The notes beneath the pieces are model-generated. The model worked only from the letters and a program-made list of their open reading frames with translations, did not search any database and was not told the origin of the DNA. Below, in pieces: positions 1-6,543 of a stretch of 9,991 nucleotides of DNA; position 1 is the stretch's first letter, and the number at the start of each line of letters is the position of its first letter. This DNA is from a bacterium (GTDB lineage: Bacteria > JAHJDO01). The position numbers and the translations under genes were made by a program. The DNA is taken from contig JAUWOV010000065.1 in the NCBI GenBank assembly GCA_030611945.1, positions 1-9,991 on the forward strand, written 5' to 3'.

Positions 1-72
1 GAAGGTAAGTTTTCCTGCGGGCTCGCTCCGTCAAAAGAGAAGGCTCTGGGAAAGGGAATAATTTATGAATAA
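1..72 (+). CDS. 3' tail of an upstream gene, product uncertain
   Basis: The first reading frame is open from the window edge to a TAA at 70-72 and encodes about 23 residues, beginning EGKFSCGLAPSKEKALG and ending GIIYE. If real, the gene overlaps the start of the permease gene by 8 bases, in keeping with the tight packing elsewhere here. A second frame is also open, to a TAA at 59-61, so the frame choice is not certain. The tail loosely resembles the C-terminal pattern of adenosylcobinamide amidohydrolase (CbiZ), which often neighbours corrinoid transporters. That is a weak inference from about 20 residues; the tail could belong to any protein. No conserved B12-box element of a cobalamin riboswitch is visible in these 64 bases. 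Confidence 0.35.
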   Translation, partial: EGKFSCGLAPSKEKALGKGIIYE

Positions 73-1084
73 AAAGCCAGTTCGCTGGCTTATCTGTATA
101 TTAATTTTATGCGGGATTCTTCTTGGAGTAGGCGTTTTTTCATTGAGCGTTGGCTCAGCTGGTATACCTTTTAAGAAAATCATACCTTTAATTTTTGGAG
201 GTAGAGGCACTACTGAATACAGCATTCTTTTTGACATACGTTTGCCCCGCATTATTCTTGGTCTTGCGGTAGGGAGCGCTCTGAGCATTGCAGGGGTACT
301 TCTTCAGGGTATGTTTCGCAATCCTCTGGTAGAGCCATATACTCTTGGTATTTCCGGCGGAGCGGCTCTGGGTGTGTGTTTAAACATCGTCTTAAGACTG
401 AATATAATAGGAGGGATATTATCCATCCCAGCAAGCGGATTTCTGGGAGCGATCGTTGTAATTCTTGCTGTTTACTCATTAAGCGCAAGAAAAGGCATAT
501 TGAAAATTCAGGGACTTCTTCTTACAGGAGTAATGATAAGTTTTATCTCCTCATCCCTGATTATGCTTATTATGGCTGTTTCCCGCGCAGAGGATCTTCA
601 TGGAATTATTTTCTGGATAATGGGTTCTTTAGAAGAACCGAATTTAGTTCTTATAAAAGTAATAGTTTTAATATCTGCCATTGGTTTATTCATATCTTAC
701 TTATTCGCTACAGAGCTTAATGCGCTTGCTTTAGGAGAAGAAGAGGCTCTGCATTTAGGGATAAATACAGAAAAGACAAAGAGATTGCTATTTATACTTG
801 CCTCTTTACTCACAGGCTGCGCGGTTTCAGTTGCAGGAGTTATTGGCTTTGTTGGATTAGTTGTTCCTCATTTTATGCGTATGTTTGTTGGAGGAGACCA
901 CCGTATACTTCTTATTACGTCCGCTCTTGCAGGCGGGGCATTTCTTATACTTTGCGACACACTTGCCAGAACAATTATTTCTCCCTTGGAACTTCCTGTT
1001 GGAGTGATCACAGGAATTATCGGTGGGGCGATTTTTGTCTATTTTCTTAGCAAGAAACAAGTTGTATTAGGAGGCAAGCAGTAA
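65..1084 (+). CDS. btuC: ABC transporter permease, FecCD/BtuC family, probably corrinoid
   Basis: This is the integral membrane subunit of a type II ABC importer; two copies would form the channel for a corrinoid, haem or iron-siderophore substrate. The 339-residue length is normal for the family. Residues 7-29 form the first membrane helix, and the rest is a series of hydrophobic helices. Family hallmarks visible are RLPR (59-62), the block from QGMFRNPL (81-88) to GISGGAALG (95-103), the ATPase-contacting LGEEEALHLGI (223-233), GVIGFVGLVVPH (258-269) and the final ELPVGVITG segment (309-317). ATG at 65 follows an AGGGA site at 53-57 with a 7-base spacer. The stop overlaps the ATPase start by one base (TAATG). 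Sequence alone does not separate B12 from siderophore permeases; the B12 assignment rests on cobQ and cobO next door. No substrate-binding protein (BtuF) gene lies in the window. Confidence 0.85.
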   Translation: MNKKPVRWLICILILCGILLGVGVFSLSVGSAGIPFKKIIPLIFGGRGTTEYSILFDIRLPRIILGLAVGSALSIAGVLLQGMFRNPLVEPYTLGISGGAALGVCLNIVLRLNIIGGILSIPASGFLGAIVVILAVYSLSARKGILKIQGLLLTGVMISFISSSLIMLIMAVSRAEDLHGIIFWIMGSLEEPNLVLIKVIVLISAIGLFISYLFATELNALALGEEEALHLGINTEKTKRLLFILASLLTGCAVSVAGVIGFVGLVVPHFMRMFVGGDHRILLITSALAGGAFLILCDTLARTIISPLELPVGVITGIIGGAIFVYFLSKKQVVLGGKQ

Positions 1085-1884
1085 TGCTTGAGGTAAAAGA
1101 TCTAACCTGCGGGTATGACTCAAAATTTATACTTAACCGGATCAATTTCAGAATAGAAAACGGAGGTCTCTGGGGCATAATCGGTCCTAACGGCTCAGGA
1201 AAAACAACTCTGCTCAAGGCAATGACCAAAATACTTAAGCTGCGAAAAGGGGAGGTTCTTTTTGAAGGAAAGAATATATTGAAATTTGGATTTAGAGAAT
1301 TTGCCAGAAAAGTAGCTTTTGTATCTCAGTCTCCGGAAATAGAATTTAATATGACCATAGAAGAATTCGTTCTTCTTGGAAGGATTCCTTATCGCAGACA
1401 GTTTCAATTTTTGGAAAGCAAACACGATGAGGAAATTACTGAAGAGGCAATGATCTTAACAGATACTATGAGGTTTAGAAACAGGCTTATAGGAGAGCTG
1501 AGCGGTGGAGAGAGACAGCTTGCGATTATTGCCCGCGCGCTTGCTCAGGAGCCGAGATTACTTCTTTTAGATGAGCCAACAGCCCATTTGGATATAACTC
1601 ATCAAATCAGGGTTTTAGATCTTATAAGAAGATTAAATAGGAAAAACGGACTTACCGTGATTGTGGTTTTACATGATCTTAATCTGGCAAGCGAATATTG
1701 CGATAGATTAATTCTTCTTAACAATGGACTTATTCACAAAGTTGGCGCACCACAGGAAGTATTAACATATCAGATTATTGAGGATGTTTACAACACGACA
1801 GTAGTAGTTGAAAAAAATCCTATTTCTTCTAAGCCGTACATACTGGTAGTTTCAGAAGAAGAAAAGGCTAAAGTCCCACGATAG
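1084..1884 (+). CDS. btuD: ABC transporter ATP-binding protein, BtuD/FecE type
   Basis: This is the cytoplasmic ATPase that powers the adjacent permease. All ABC motifs are intact: Walker A GPNGSGKT (34-41), Q-loop Gln82, signature LSGGE (139-143), Walker B LLLLDEPT (159-166) with the catalytic Glu, and the H-loop His197 in LHDLN. The 266-residue length fits the FecE/BtuD group, which has a roughly 30-residue tail after the nucleotide-binding domain. ATG at 1084 shares its A with the permease TAA stop and has an AGGAGG site at 1069-1074 with a 9-base spacer, so the two subunits are probably translated coupled and in equal amounts. As with the permease, corrinoid specificity is inferred from the neighbouring cobalamin genes; iron-siderophore or haem uptake is the alternative. 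Confidence 0.87.
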   Translation: MLEVKDLTCGYDSKFILNRINFRIENGGLWGIIGPNGSGKTTLLKAMTKILKLRKGEVLFEGKNILKFGFREFARKVAFVSQSPEIEFNMTIEEFVLLGRIPYRRQFQFLESKHDEEITEEAMILTDTMRFRNRLIGELSGGERQLAIIARALAQEPRLLLLDEPTAHLDITHQIRVLDLIRRLNRKNGLTVIVVLHDLNLASEYCDRLILLNNGLIHKVGAPQEVLTYQIIEDVYNTTVVVEKNPISSKPYILVVSEEEKAKVPR

Positions 1885-1899
1885 AATATTAGGAGGCAC

Positions 1900-3441
1900 A
1901 TGTCAGCAAAGACAATAATGATTCAGGGAACCGGTTCTTATGTGGGCAAAAGTGTAGTTGCTGCTGCGCTGTGCAGAATATTTACTGCTGACGGTTATAA
2001 AGTAGCGCCATTTAAGGCGCAGAACATGGCTCTAAATTCCTTTGTGACCAAAAATGGTGAAGAGATGGGAAGAGCCCAGGTTGTTCAGGCAGAAGCTTGT
2101 GGAATAGAACCTTCAGTTGATATGAATCCTGTTTTACTCAAGCCATCATCAGATGTGGGATGTCAGGTTATTGTTATGGGAAAACCTGTTGGGAATATGG
2201 ATAGTGTTACATACCATAAGCATAAGCCAAAGTTGATGAATGTGGTAACAGGGGCCTTTAACAGGCTTGCAGAGAAAAATGACATAGTTGTAATAGAAGG
2301 AGCAGGTTCTCCGGCAGAGATTAATCTGCGAAAGAATGATATTGTTAATATGAGTATTGCCGAAAAAATAGATGCGCCTGTAATACTTGTCGGAGATATA
2401 AATCTAGGCGGAGTTTTTGCGTGGCTTGTCGGAACTATGGAGCTTCTATCGGATAACGAAAAAAAACGTGTTAAGGGATTTTTAATAAACAAGTTTCGTG
2501 GAGATGCAAGTCTTCTAAAATCCGCAATAACATTTTTGGAGAAAAGAACGCAGAAACCTGTTCTGGGTGTGATCCCGTATTTTACTGATATAAAGATTCA
2601 GGAAGAAGATTCTGTATGTATTGATCCTTACAAGCGAAGTCTTTCTGCGAGAGATAAGGATAATATAAGGATAAAGGTTATTTATTTGCCACACATTTCC
2701 AATTTTACGGATTTTGATATGCTGGAAAAAGAACACGGTGTGGAACTTGAGTATATTAAGCGGCCTGATGAGCTTAGACATGCAGATGTTATCATAATTC
2801 CCGGCAGTAAGAATACAATAGATGATCTGGCAGTTCTGAGAAAGAAAGGATTTGTATCAAAAATAAAAGAATACAGCAGAAAGGGAGTTTCTATAATTGG
2901 TATATGCGGCGGCTATCAAATGCTTGGTAAAGAAATTATTGATCCGGATCATATTGAAACTAAAAAAACAAACATAAAAGGGATGGGTTTGTTGGATATC
3001 ACTACAACAATAAAAAAAGAAAAACAAACTCATCAGATAAAAGCGTATGATAACCTTTTCTCCTCAGGCATAATACATGGTTATGAGATACATATGGGCC
3101 GGACGCACTTAGGTAATACAGCAAAACCAATTTTTGAGATATTCGAGAGATCCGGCAAAAGGGTTAACATAAAAGACGGTACAAAAAATCGTGATAGGAG
3201 AGTATGGGGGACGTATATTCACGGGGTTTTTGATAATGATAATTTTAGGGCTGCATTTTTAAATAATATAAGAAAATCCAAGCAGTTACCAGAAAGAGGA
3301 TTAAGTAATTTATTTGATAAGGAAAAGGAGTACGATAAACTAGCTTCATTAGTGAGAAAAAGTGTGGATATGAAAAAGATATATTCTATAATGGGGTTAA
3401 AAGCAGGATTAAGGATTAAGGCGCTTCGCTCTAAGGATTAA
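1900..3441 (+). CDS. cobQ: Cobyric acid synthase (glutamine-dependent amidotransferase)
   Basis: CobQ amidates side chains b, d, e and g of adenosylcobyrinic acid a,c-diamide, using glutamine and ATP, to give cobyric acid. The 513-residue protein has both expected domains. The N-terminal dethiobiotin-synthetase-like ATPase domain (about 1-240) has a P-loop GTGSYVGKS (10-18), the KAQNMALNS block (39-47) and VIEGAGSPAEINL (131-143). The C-terminal class I glutaminase domain (about 258-450) has the nucleophile Cys336 in GICGGYQMLG and a histidine at 441 in GTYIHGVFDN. GYEIHMG (394-400) is also family-typical. The C-terminal 40 residues are lysine-rich and less conserved. ATG at 1900 follows AGGAGG (1891-1896) with only a 3-base gap, which is short; the next ATG (1918) would cut into the first beta strand. 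The gene follows the transporter by 15 bases, consistent with one operon. Confidence 0.95.
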   Translation: MSAKTIMIQGTGSYVGKSVVAAALCRIFTADGYKVAPFKAQNMALNSFVTKNGEEMGRAQVVQAEACGIEPSVDMNPVLLKPSSDVGCQVIVMGKPVGNMDSVTYHKHKPKLMNVVTGAFNRLAEKNDIVVIEGAGSPAEINLRKNDIVNMSIAEKIDAPVILVGDINLGGVFAWLVGTMELLSDNEKKRVKGFLINKFRGDASLLKSAITFLEKRTQKPVLGVIPYFTDIKIQEEDSVCIDPYKRSLSARDKDNIRIKVIYLPHISNFTDFDMLEKEHGVELEYIKRPDELRHADVIIIPGSKNTIDDLAVLRKKGFVSKIKEYSRKGVSIIGICGGYQMLGKEIIDPDHIETKKTNIKGMGLLDITTTIKKEKQTHQIKAYDNLFSSGIIHGYEIHMGRTHLGNTAKPIFEIFERSGKRVNIKDGTKNRDRRVWGTYIHGVFDNDNFRAAFLNNIRKSKQLPERGLSNLFDKEKEYDKLASLVRKSVDMKKIYSIMGLKAGLRIKALRSKD

Positions 3442-3481
3442 TTTATAGTGTGCGATGTTTTTACTTAATTTTTAATCCTTA
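3432..3481 (+). repeat. Inverted repeat TAAGGATTAA/TTAATCCTTA between cobQ and cobO
   Basis: TAAGGATTAA (3432-3441, including the cobQ stop codon) is an exact inverted copy of TTAATCCTTA (3472-3481), giving a 10-bp stem with a 30-base loop. Two further AGGATTAA copies lie just upstream at 3405-3412 and 3412-3419, in the same orientation as the left arm, so alternative pairings are possible. The stem is AT-rich and is not followed by a run of T, so it does not look like a terminator. It may be a weak mRNA structure upstream of cobO or simply a by-product of AT-rich lysine/isoleucine coding. Confidence 0.4.
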
Positions 3482-3509
3482 TGACTTAATACTTAGGAGT
3501 AGATTGAGT

Positions 3510-4037
3510 ATGTTAGAAAAAGGACTTACACAGGTATATACCGGAAATGGTAAAGGCAAGACAACAGCAGCAATAGGACAAGCAGTTCGCGCTAAGGGCA
3601 GAGGGTTAAATGTTTACATGATACAATTCCTGAAAAAAGATGATAGTTCAGGAGAACAAGTTGTCCTGAAAAAGCTGGGAATTAAACTTCAGTGTTTTGG
3701 GGGAGATTATGCTTTCCAAAGATTAACGCAGAAGGAAATAAAAAAAGCAAAAGGATTTTTTAAGAAAATTATAGATGAGATTGCTAATGAGATAGAACAA
3801 AAGAGTTATGATATAGTGATACTTGATGAAATAAATCTTTTGATAAGAAGAAATTTACTTGATAAAGAGATGCTTGTGGAATTTATTAAAAACAAGCCCC
3901 AAAATACAGAACTTATTCTAACAGGCAGGGGAGCAGATAAGGAGATTATTGAGCTTGCTGGTTTGGTAACAGAGTGTAAGAAGGTTAAACATCCGTATGA
4001 TAAGAAAATAAAAGCGAGGCTTGGAATTGAGTTATGA
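3510..4037 (+). CDS. cobO: Cob(I)yrinic acid a,c-diamide adenosyltransferase (CobO/CobA/BtuR family)
   Basis: This enzyme transfers the 5'-deoxyadenosyl group of ATP to the reduced cobalt of corrinoids, giving the adenosylated intermediates needed by CobQ and later steps. The 175-residue protein has the CobA-type P-loop in YTGNGKGKTTAA, with GNGKGKTT at residues 12-19, a Walker B-like IVILDEINLL, LTGRGAD, and the diagnostic C-terminal block KHPYDKKIKARLGIEL. I chose ATG at 3510 because AGGAG lies at 3495-3499 with a 10-base spacer and the family normally begins just before the P-loop. An in-frame GTG at 3450 would add 20 residues that do not resemble the family and has no good binding site. 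The stop overlaps the next gene in an ATGA junction. Family and fold are clear; whether it acts mainly in synthesis or salvage cannot be told from sequence. Confidence 0.93.
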   Translation: MLEKGLTQVYTGNGKGKTTAAIGQAVRAKGRGLNVYMIQFLKKDDSSGEQVVLKKLGIKLQCFGGDYAFQRLTQKEIKKAKGFFKKIIDEIANEIEQKSYDIVILDEINLLIRRNLLDKEMLVEFIKNKPQNTELILTGRGADKEIIELAGLVTECKKVKHPYDKKIKARLGIEL

Positions 4038-4918
4038 GTTTACTACTTGATAGACTTAAAAAAGGCGAAGTTTTAGTATCTGACGGCGCTATGGGCACAA
4101 TGCTTCAGAATAAAGGATTGAAAGTAGGAGAGTGCCTTGAAGAATGGAATATAACTCATCCAAAAGAAATCAGAGCAGTTACGGAAGCTTATTTTGAGGC
4201 TGGGAGCGATATGGCGCTAACGAACACATTTGGTGGGTCAAGATTTAAGCTTGCAAAATTTGGTTTAGAGGCAAAGGTTGTAGAATTCAACAAAGCAGGT
4301 GTTAGCCTGGCTAAGAAAGTTGCACTGCAATACGGAGGAATTGTTGCAGGTTCTGTTGGACCAACAGGAGAATTTATGCAGCCGCTGGGCACTGTAACAG
4401 AAGACGAGATGCATAATGTATTTAAGGAACAGGTTCTTGCTCAAATACAGGGCGGAGCAGATGCAATATGTATAGAGACCATGACTTCTCTTGAAGAAAT
4501 TTCTATTGCTATAAGGGTTGTAAAGGAAAATACAAATGTTCCTGCTATTGGTACAATGACATTTGACAAGGGAATGCAGAGGTATAAAACAATGATGGGT
4601 GTGAGTATAAAAGAGGCTGCTCTTGGATTAGAAAAAGCAGGTGCGGATATTATAGGAACAAATTGTGGTAATGGAATTGGACCTATGGTGGATATAGTCC
4701 GAGAAATGAGGGAATATTCTTCCAAGCTCATACTTGTGCATGCTAATGCCGGGATTCCCGAGTTAATAGATGGGAAAACTTGTTTCAGAGAGACTCCTGA
4801 AGATATGGCAGAAAAAGTTCCGGCCCTCATAAATGCAGGAGCGAATATCATAGGAGGTTGCTGCGGCACAACACCTGAACATATAAGAGCTATTAGAAAT
4901 GCAGTAGATAGAAGGTAA
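4034..4918 (+). CDS. Homocysteine methyltransferase domain protein (MetH module 1, stand-alone)
   Basis: This protein binds homocysteine through zinc and accepts a methyl group, most likely from a methylcorrinoid protein, to make methionine. Visible family features are DGAMGTML (17-24), TNTFGG (63-68), GSVGPTGEFMQPLGT (106-120), the TNCGNG loop with Cys211, and GGCCGTTPEHI (274-284) with Cys276 and Cys277. The three cysteines are the expected zinc ligands. At 294 residues it covers only the Hcy-binding TIM barrel; the pterin, B12-binding and activation modules of full MetH are absent. The start overlaps cobO by 4 bases (ATGA), which suggests translational coupling to cobalamin synthesis. The pterin module lies two genes downstream as a separate protein. 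A corrinoid-independent S-methylmethionine-type homocysteine methyltransferase is possible but less likely given the neighbours. Confidence 0.85.
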   Translation: MSLLLDRLKKGEVLVSDGAMGTMLQNKGLKVGECLEEWNITHPKEIRAVTEAYFEAGSDMALTNTFGGSRFKLAKFGLEAKVVEFNKAGVSLAKKVALQYGGIVAGSVGPTGEFMQPLGTVTEDEMHNVFKEQVLAQIQGGADAICIETMTSLEEISIAIRVVKENTNVPAIGTMTFDKGMQRYKTMMGVSIKEAALGLEKAGADIIGTNCGNGIGPMVDIVREMREYSSKLILVHANAGIPELIDGKTCFRETPEDMAEKVPALINAGANIIGGCCGTTPEHIRAIRNAVDRR

Positions 4919-4983
4919 AGCTCTAAGGATAAAAAAATATGGATTCTATATATTAATTGTTAGATTGTAGAGGTAATAAATAT

Positions 4984-5709
4984 ATGAAAACACTTCTAAA
5001 AATCTGTCTTATTTTAATTGCTTTTGATTGCTATGCTGAAACTGCAGCATTAGAACATGCCAAGAAACAGGTGAAGCAAATGCTAAGGGATAGGCCTAAG
5101 ATGGCGTATTTCTTAACAAAAGATAATAAAAAAGTTGTCATAGATGAGAACGCAATGCCATATAAATATGCATTGCAATTTTACTCAAAAAGAGTAAATA
5201 CAGAATTTATTTTTTGGTCATCTGAAGACCCTAAAAAACCAGCAGGCTATCGTGCAGATCATATAATACCACGACACGGAAAACCAGGTAAAATAAGATT
5301 AAGAAAAACATTTAAAATAAATGGTAGAAATAGGGATCTAGCAGCTGATCAATTATGGGGTAGTTTTATCTATGAAACTATAAATATAAAAAATGCCAAA
5401 TATTTTATTAAATATTACAAAGATGCTGTTAATGGGAAACTTAACAGAAATGAGTATGTAACATTAAATCAAAAACTAGAATATTCTGCTCTGGTAAAGA
5501 GAAAAGAGATGTTTGTAAGGGATTGGTTGCCTTGGGCCAGAAAAAATAAAATTAGATTGAATGCTGCCTTATATGGCATAAATGTCCCTTCGAGTTTTGA
5601 GGATTGGATAAGAGGGTGTCTCTACACATATTGGGAGAATTACTATGATAATGTCTTATTCCCTTATTTAGAAAAGGTAAAGAAATATCAAAAATCAAAA
5701 AGGAGGTAA
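4984..5709 (+). CDS. Exported protein of unknown function
   Basis: I do not recognise this 241-residue protein. Residues 1-18 look like a Sec signal peptide: MKTLLK, then a hydrophobic run to IAF, then a likely cleavage after CYA before ETAAL. The mature part is basic and rich in Lys, Tyr and Trp. It contains ADHIIPRHGKPGK (91-103), an LWGSFIYETINIKNAKYF stretch (124-141), and an aromatic C-terminal half with W181, W184, W208 and W217. The DH..P..HG cluster could bind metal, and DHIIP superficially recalls HNH nucleases, but the remaining HNH residues are not evident. ATG at 4984 has GAGG at 4969-4972 and starts exactly at the signal peptide; an in-frame TTG at 4957 would add nine residues before it and spoil the signal. 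The gene lies between two corrinoid-methyltransfer genes, and its end holds the next gene's binding site. Confidence 0.75.
   Translation: MKTLLKICLILIAFDCYAETAALEHAKKQVKQMLRDRPKMAYFLTKDNKKVVIDENAMPYKYALQFYSKRVNTEFIFWSSEDPKKPAGYRADHIIPRHGKPGKIRLRKTFKINGRNRDLAADQLWGSFIYETINIKNAKYFIKYYKDAVNGKLNRNEYVTLNQKLEYSALVKRKEMFVRDWLPWARKNKIRLNAALYGINVPSSFEDWIRGCLYTYWENYYDNVLFPYLEKVKKYQKSKRR
5701..5706 (+). promoter_or_regulatory. AGGAGG ribosome binding site inside the upstream gene's end
   Basis: A full-consensus AGGAGG overlaps the last two sense codons (both arginine) of the exported-protein gene, whose TAA stop follows at 5707-5709. The spacer to the methyltransferase ATG at 5715 is 8 bases. This fixes the downstream start and implies that ribosomes finishing the upstream gene pass directly over this site. 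Confidence 0.8.
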
Positions 5710-5714
5710 TGTAG

Positions 5715-6509
5715 ATGGAAATTATTGGAGAGAGAATTAATACAAGTAGAAAGCATATTAACAAGGCTGTTAGCGAGAAGGACACGGAATATATTCAGGA
5801 GCAAGCTAGGATGCAGGATAAAGCAGGTGCTGATTATATAGATGTTAATGCAGGAACCAGTGTATCCGCAGAGATAGGAGACCTGGAATGGCTTATGGAT
5901 ATTGTGCAGGAGGTTACGGATAAATCACTATGTATTGACAGCGCAAATTCTAAGGCTATTGAGTCTGCTCTTAAAAGAAATAAGAATGGAACACCTATTG
6001 TCAATTCCATAACAGGAGAAAAGAATAGAATTGACAGCATTTTGCCGCTGGTTAAGGAATATAATACCAAAGTAGTGGCTCTTACTATGGACGATTCAGG
6101 AATGCCCGAGAATCTTGAGAAAAGAGTTGATGTAGCAAAGAAGCTGGCAGATAGATTAACATCGGAAGGCATATCTTTGGACAGAGTTTATTTTGATACA
6201 TTGATAAGGCCAATAAGCACAAATCCTGAGCAGGTAGGATATGTGCTTCAGGCAGTGAGCATTATAATGAAAGAATTGAAAGGAGCTCATACAATATGCG
6301 GTCTTAGCAATGTATCCTTTGGTCTGCCTAAAAGAAACCATATTAACAGGTCATTCTTATCCTTGATGATCCATGCAGGACTTGATGCTGCAATTATTGA
6401 TCCTACAGAAGAAAATATGCTCTCAACAATTTATGCAACTCAGGCGTTAATAGGCAAGGATAACTTCTGTATGGAGTATATAACAGCAGACAGAGAGGGG
6501 AAGTATTAA
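5715..6509 (+). CDS. acsE: Methyltetrahydrofolate:corrinoid methyltransferase (AcsE/MetH pterin domain)
   Basis: This protein moves the methyl group of 5-methyltetrahydrofolate to the cobalt of a corrinoid protein. It is a pterin-binding TIM barrel of the dihydropteroate synthase superfamily, and its 264 residues match stand-alone AcsE/MeTr in length. Motifs seen are IGERIN (4-9), DVNAG (43-47), CIDS with Asp75, NSITGEK (97-103), MDDSGMP (125-131), FDTLIRPISTN (160-170) and GLSNVSFGLP (196-205). Asp75 and Asn199 match pterin-contacting residues known from the Moorella enzyme. AcsE serves the Wood-Ljungdahl pathway, but no CODH/acetyl-CoA synthase or corrinoid iron-sulfur gene is present here. 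Together with the homocysteine protein upstream, the gene may instead be module 2 of a split methionine synthase. The ATG at 5715 is supported by AGGAGG at 5701-5706. The family is certain; the pathway is inferred. Confidence 0.9.
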   Translation: MEIIGERINTSRKHINKAVSEKDTEYIQEQARMQDKAGADYIDVNAGTSVSAEIGDLEWLMDIVQEVTDKSLCIDSANSKAIESALKRNKNGTPIVNSITGEKNRIDSILPLVKEYNTKVVALTMDDSGMPENLEKRVDVAKKLADRLTSEGISLDRVYFDTLIRPISTNPEQVGYVLQAVSIIMKELKGAHTICGLSNVSFGLPKRNHINRSFLSLMIHAGLDAAIIDPTEENMLSTIYATQALIGKDNFCMEYITADREGKY

Positions 6510-6543
6510 CGCATTAGACCATGACGGTATTATTTCTCAAAGA

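Noticed and set aside
1-64. Cobalamin riboswitch fragment ahead of the permease gene
   Set aside because: The B12-box and the conserved 3' core were looked for and not found, and the stretch is open in two frames.
3450-3509. Longer cobO starting at GTG 3450
   Set aside because: No binding site precedes it, the added 20 residues are unlike the family, and ATG 3510 has AGGAG at a suitable distance.
4441-4869. 142-residue minus-strand open frame inside the homocysteine gene
   Set aside because: It is a shadow of a strongly conserved + strand gene; the Pro/Ser/Ile-rich composition is typical of antisense translation.
4984-5037. Lipoprotein signal with acylated Cys16
   Set aside because: The residues before the cysteine are AFD rather than a lipobox such as LAG or LSA; cleavage after CYA by signal peptidase I fits better.
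4984-5709. HNH nuclease identity for the exported protein, based on DHIIP
   Set aside because: Only the DH pair is present; no convincing later Asn and His residues or zinc cysteines follow, and the protein carries a signal peptide.
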